From a virus: a stretch of 22,914 nt of DNA. Below the pieces are notes generated by a model that did no database searches, had not been told where the DNA came from, and was given only the letters and a program-made list of their open reading frames with translations. The DNA lies in IMG/VR virus record IMGVR_UViG_3300035212_000611, positions 1 through 22,914 of that record. One strand, 5' to 3'. Positions 16,401 to 22,400 of this stretch are shown piece by piece. The translations under genes and the position numbers were made by a program. Within the stretch, counting starts at the first letter, position 1, and the number at the start of each line of letters is the position of its first letter.

Positions 16401-19400
16401 TTTAGATGAAAACGTCTACGACCAAATGTCACCAGATCTTGGACCAAACTGGCTTTCTCAAATGGCAGAAGCAAGTGGAATAGACTTGTCAAGATCTAAG
16501 GGTAAAACAATAAAGCAAGAAAAATTTAAAAAAGCCATTAAGTATTCAAATAGCACTCAAGATATCTCTTCCACTTCCTATGGAATACCAGATTCAGTGC
16601 CAGCAACATACGATGAATGGATACGTTGGGCTTCAAATAATGGTAAGGATGGAATCAATCCTGAAGGATTAAGGATGCTGGAATCTGGTTCTACTTTATT
16701 TGAAAATGTTCCAACATCTGGAAGACTAATAAGTTCTAGTTTATCAAGAAGACAATCAACACTAAGTCTTGGATCTCAGTACAATGCAGAGGCAGGATCT
16801 ATTTCAGAAGCATTGATTGCTTATTTTGGCAATATTGAAAAGGGTACTTTGCCTGAAAGATTTATTCCTCAAGCATTGTCATTCTTCACTAAACCTGCAA
16901 TGCTTAGAAGGAAAAACTCTACAACAGATCTACTTGAGATTGCAAGACATGCACAAACTCCAGATGAAGTACTTCAAAAGATTTTTGACAATCCCAGAAT
17001 ACCAAAGAGTGTTAAGTCTATTGCTGCATCAAGGCTAGGAATTGAAATGAACAAGGGTGGACAGATTCCACAAACTCAATATTTTGCAACACCAAATCCT
17101 CAAAGAGTTGTTCAGTCAGCCGAACAATTGGCATTGTTTGGTCCACATACACCATTGCCAACTGCTGACACAGATGTAATAAAATCAAAATTCAAAAGCA
17201 TATTAAAGTATGTAAGACCAGCATCCAAAGATACAAGTGGTTTAGAGGTTATTGATTATATTATTGAAACACTTACTGGTGGAGAAGCGTTTGTAAGAAC
17301 AATGCAAAAACCAAGAAGCCCTCAGATTACACTTAGACCGGGCCAAGATACACCAGATTTTACATTTGATAAAGAAACTGGTCAAGGTGCTCTGTTTAAT
17401 GCTGGAGCATCATTCGTAAATAATCTAGATTCTATCTTTACAACAGAGCCAGGACTTGTTACCGAATTTATAAAGATGCTTGTTGCACGAAATGGTAAGC
17501 CACTTAAAATGAATACTGTTGAGTTAAGTCCTCAAGGATTTAAATGGAGAGAAAAAGCAAGAAAATTAGGTCTTGTTGAAGTTAACGATAAAAATGAAAT
17601 GATATATGGTATTCCAGGATCTGCACCTATAGAACCAACTACGGGTCCAATAGAAGGCAGTCTAGTAGATAGTGCTAGATTCCTTCATTCAAAAGAAATG
17701 CTTAATACAACCCCAAGACTATTTAGAAACACTGGTGGACCAATATTTGAGTCACAAAGTAAAATAGTTCCAGGTGTTGGAAGTACTGATACTGTACCAG
17801 CGATGCTCACACCAGGGGAGTTTGTAATAAATAAACAAGCAACCTCTGCAAACCTTTCATTATTACATGCAATTAATAATGGTGAAATGCTCAATAGAAA
17901 CAAAGGTGGACAAATTCCTAGTGTGCAATATTTTGCAACTCCAAATCCTCAAAGAGTTGTTCAATCATCAGAAGATTTAATTAAAAAACAACAAGCGTTA
18001 CAGTTTAAGAATGAATCTGAAATTGGTAATTGGTTGGATGGAGTTGTGCAGCCAAACATAAGAAGGTTGTCAGCATCTGGTTTAACAAAAAATACAGGGT
18101 TTACTGAATTATATCGTGGATTTAAAATGCATTCTGGAAATAGAGAATCTTGGAAAAAACAAGGATTTCCTGAAGATATTCAAGACGCACTGTTAATGTT
18201 CTCTCAAACTGGAGACGTATCACATCTTGAATCAGTCAAGGGAAGAGCGTTTGCAATGCCTATGAGATCTTGGACCGAAGATAAAAGTATTGCAGAAATG
18301 TATGCACACGATATCCGTAGCACCAGAAAGCGCACTGGAAGTCCTATCCTATTAACTCTTAGGGATAAGGAGGGAATTTATGGAATTAATCCCTATGATA
18401 TTTCTGGTGGTGAACAGCCACAAAGTATACACTATAGAGTAGCAAGAGATGGTAGTGATCTTATCCAAGGGCAAGGACCGCAAGATGGTGGGTATGGAGG
18501 TGAAAAAGAAATAATTCCAACAGGAGATCCTAGAAAAGGACAAAGCCCAGATTCTTTAATTGTTAGACTAGGTGTTGAAAATGATCAAGTAGTGCTTGAC
18601 GTTGCATCTGATTTAAGTAAAAGAGAGATTTCTAGATTAAATTCAGAACTAAGAGAATATGAAAAAGTTAGAAGAATTCAAAGTCAAAGAGATTCACCAA
18701 AGGGAGATGTTAAAATTTCAAAATCTTGGCAGAAACTTGCTAGGGATGAATCTGAAAGAGTTGAAAAAGAACTTCAGAGAATTAGGTCTACTCCAGAAGA
18801 TGAATGGGATGGTGACGAGTTAGAGGGATTATCTGAAAGCATCTATGGAATAATGTATTCAAAAGATACTGCTAAATTAAGAAAAGAAGGTGCTTTCCCA
18901 GAAAATGTAAATGTTTCAAAATTAATGAGAAGATTAAATATTCTTGGCAAAGAAGCAGATCTTATGGCTGAAATGACTGGAAAGGTTTATTATAATAGGG
19001 GTGGACAAATTCCACAGACTTTAAAAGCAAATGCAGGAAAATTAATTCCAGGAGTCGGAAGCACTGATACTGTACCCGCGATGCTCACACCGGGGGAATT
19101 TGTAATTAACAAGCAATCTACAAGAGAAAATCTTCCATTATTACATGCTATTAATAATGGTAATGTAAATGGATATGCTAATGGTGGACAAATTTCCGGT
19201 ATGCAATATTTTGGAACACCAATGCCACAAAGAGTGGTACAACCTTTAAATGCAGTAGATAAATCTATAGAAAGACAGATCAGAAGGCAATCAAAAATTC
19301 TTGGTTCAAAAAGAAGACAAGATCAGGCCTTAAAAGAACTTAGTGCTTCAGGTGGATACATGCCAAAGGCTAGAGAAGTTGCAAGAATAATGGACGTTGA

Positions 19401-22400
19401 TGTTAACATGCCAGGTTATGGTGTAGATACTGCTTCTGAATATAATCCTGGAACTATACAAGGTGGGCAGGCTCTAGCAGCAAAAGAAATTCAAGCAATG
19501 TTTTCAACAGGAACTACAAGAAGGCAATCAGACAGAAAACGCTTAAGTAGGTTTGGAATGTCTCCTAAAAAAGATGAAATGGCTATTTATCATACTGGAC
19601 CTGAAATTCCAAACCATACATTGCTTGATACTCCACCTAATACAGAAGGAAATCTAAACAACCTTAAAGGAGTTGGCACTTATTTTACACAAAGACGAGC
19701 AGTATCCTCAACATATGCTGCTACAGGTTCTAATGCTGGAATATCTGGTGCTGAACAATCTCAATTAACACAGTATGCAACAATTATAAAGAAAAGAGAT
19801 TTTTTAGATCTTGATGCTAAAATTAGTGGTAAAAAACAACTTTCTCTTGCAAGAAGAATTCATGAGCAAGCAGAGGAATACTATGCTTCAGTTTATGGAA
19901 CTAGAGCGAACATTCCATTTTCAAAAATAATGCAAGATGTAAGTACAATGGATGATTTAAGATTATCTATTTTTAATTCGTACAAATCACCAAAATTTAA
20001 TTCAACTGAAAACTCCTATCCGGTAAATAGAAGCACTGAAGCGCAGGATTCTGAGTATCATTCGCAAATGGCTTGGGTGCAAGGAGTAAAAGCAATTGAC
20101 AAAAAGGGTGTTTTGCATGTAGGTGGAACTATTATGGGTGATGGTAAAAAACATCAAGTGGCAATCACATATGATTCTGTGCCAATAAGGGAGGTGTTAA
20201 GCAAGGAAGAAAAGGGTAAGGTAGCGGAATTAATTACTCCAAATACACAACTAACGTATGAGAGTTCACAATCAAGAAATCAAGAAATTAGAAATCTTGA
20301 GTATCGTTTAGCATCATTAAAGAATGATTATGGTGTAAGAAGAAAAAGTGATAAGTATGAATCAGAATCACACTTTCAGCCCACAAGTTCTTTACTCAAT
20401 GCTGGTGGAACAATTCCAGGAGTTGGAAACACAGATAAAGTTCCTGCCATGCTTACGCCGGGGGAATTTGTAATAAATAAGCAAGCAACCCAATCAAATC
20501 TTCCTTTATTACATGCAATTAATGATGGTAATACTCCTCAATCAATGCAAGGGTTTAACAAGGGTGGGCAGATTCCAGGTATGCAGTATTTTGCAGATGG
20601 TGGACTTCCACAAACTGGAAGGGGGCCAAAGCCAACATTAAAACAAAATTTTGCAGAACTTGAGAAGAATAATCCTGGTCTTCTTCAAGAAATGGAACGT
20701 CTTGCAGCAAGAGAGTACGCAGCCGCTCAAGCCGACGCCAGACCTGAATTTGGTGGCAAATATAGACCACAAGTAGATTTAGGTCACTATGATCCAAAAT
20801 TAAAAGTAAAAGGAGATAGAACTTCTTGGTTAATGTCAAGAGGAATGGGTGAACCTCAAGCACAGCCAACAAATCAATTAAGTAACGTTGTAGAGTCATC
20901 ACCAAACAATCAAAAAATATTTAAAAAAATGCTTGAAAGTATGAACGATACTGGACTTTCAGCAGAAAGGCAAACCAAGTTATTAACAAAAATATATACA
21001 GGTGCTTTATTGAACGATGAAGAACTAAAAATTGCTGACCGAGTAAACAAAGAAATTATCAAGAACATGTCTGGAAGAATGGTGACAGTTGGAGGTGAAA
21101 GCATTCAAGGTTCTGCTGCATTAGAGGTAAGCCTTAAAAGAAGTATTGCTGCTCAAGAAGAAAGGATGAAATTTGATCAAAGATACAATGCAGCAGATGA
21201 AGAAGGAAAAGCAAAACTGAGGGCTGAAGGAAGGCAACTAGTAACAAGTCAACAAAATAATACTCCAATATTAAAAACAGAAGTAAAAGAAAAACCAACA
21301 AAGCCAACAAATATTTCAAAAGATAAAGCAAAAGAAATAAATGAAAAAGCAGCAGCACAAACCAGAAGAAATCTTAATTTGCCCACAAAACCAATAATCA
21401 TTCCTGGAATAGCAGGAGAAAAAGATACTAGCGGGAAAATTGTAACAAATAGGGTTATTGAAGAGGAAACAAAAAAAGTTGCTAATGAGTTATTTGAAAA
21501 AGAAAGAAATAAAAGAGAAGGTCGCGCACGAGCACAACAAATTGCTAAAGAAAAAACTGCTCAATCAGGAGTACCTATGCAAGAAGAAACAACAACTGTT
21601 CCTCAGTCAGCAGAAGAACCAACACCTGAAAGAACACCTAAAAAAGCAGGATTATTCAGAAGTGGAGTAGATGCTCAAGGTAATAAGATTCCTGCAAGAA
21701 TGGCATCTGGAGTTCATCAAGCAAGCATGGGCCTTGGTGGTGGATTGATGATGGCGTCTATGGCTCCAATGATGATGGCTGATCCAGAAACTGGCAAGTT
21801 CATGGGAATGGACCCCAATATGGCAATGATGGGTGCTATGGGTGCAGGAACTGCGGTATCAATGCTTCCAATGCTTGGTCCAGCAGCACCTGCTGTTGCA
21901 GGTATTATGGCTGTCATGGCAGCAGTAACTATTAGCCTTAAGGTTTGGAGAGGCAATGTCGATGAGGCTGCAAAGAAAACAGCAGCACTTGGTGCAAATA
22001 TGGGTGGAACTGCAAATGCATTGAATAACGTGTCAAAAATGTTGGGTGTTTCTACCCCCGCGCAAAGAAGAGCAGCAATAAAACTTGGAGTTGGAAAAGA
22101 AGAATCAGCACAAATAAATGAAAAAATTGCTCCAATACTTCAGAGTGAACAAGGTCAGAAGTTTATGAAAGAGTTAAAAGATTCAACCTCTGCTGATAGA
22201 TTTTCAAAATTATCAGATTACTTAAGAAATGGAATTGCCGCTGGAATACTAGATTCACAAACAGCATCCTTATTTGCAAAAGCCGTTGGATCAGAATTAA
22301 ATGATGCTGTTCTTGGTATGACTGTTATTCAGTCTTTACGAGGACAAACTAAAGGGTCAAAGGGATTGTTGGAAATTGCACAACGTAGAGAATCAGCAAC

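Noticed and set aside
12282-17903. Minus-strand open frames with a shared NSPGVNIAGTVSVLP sequence (12282-12515, 13320-13532, 14496-14777, 17685-17903)
   Set aside because: They are the antisense reading of the DTVPAMLTPGEFVI repeats, so the shared sequence only mirrors the tape measure protein; no ribosome sites and no independent support.
12433-20616. CRISPR-like or tandem DNA repeat array
   Set aside because: The units are protein-coding, divergent at synonymous sites, and separated by about 0.8-2.8 kb of coding sequence; not a CRISPR or satellite.
20555-20905. Minus-strand open frame of 116 codons
   Set aside because: Leu-rich low-quality translation opposite the tape measure frame; no start signals; a shadow.
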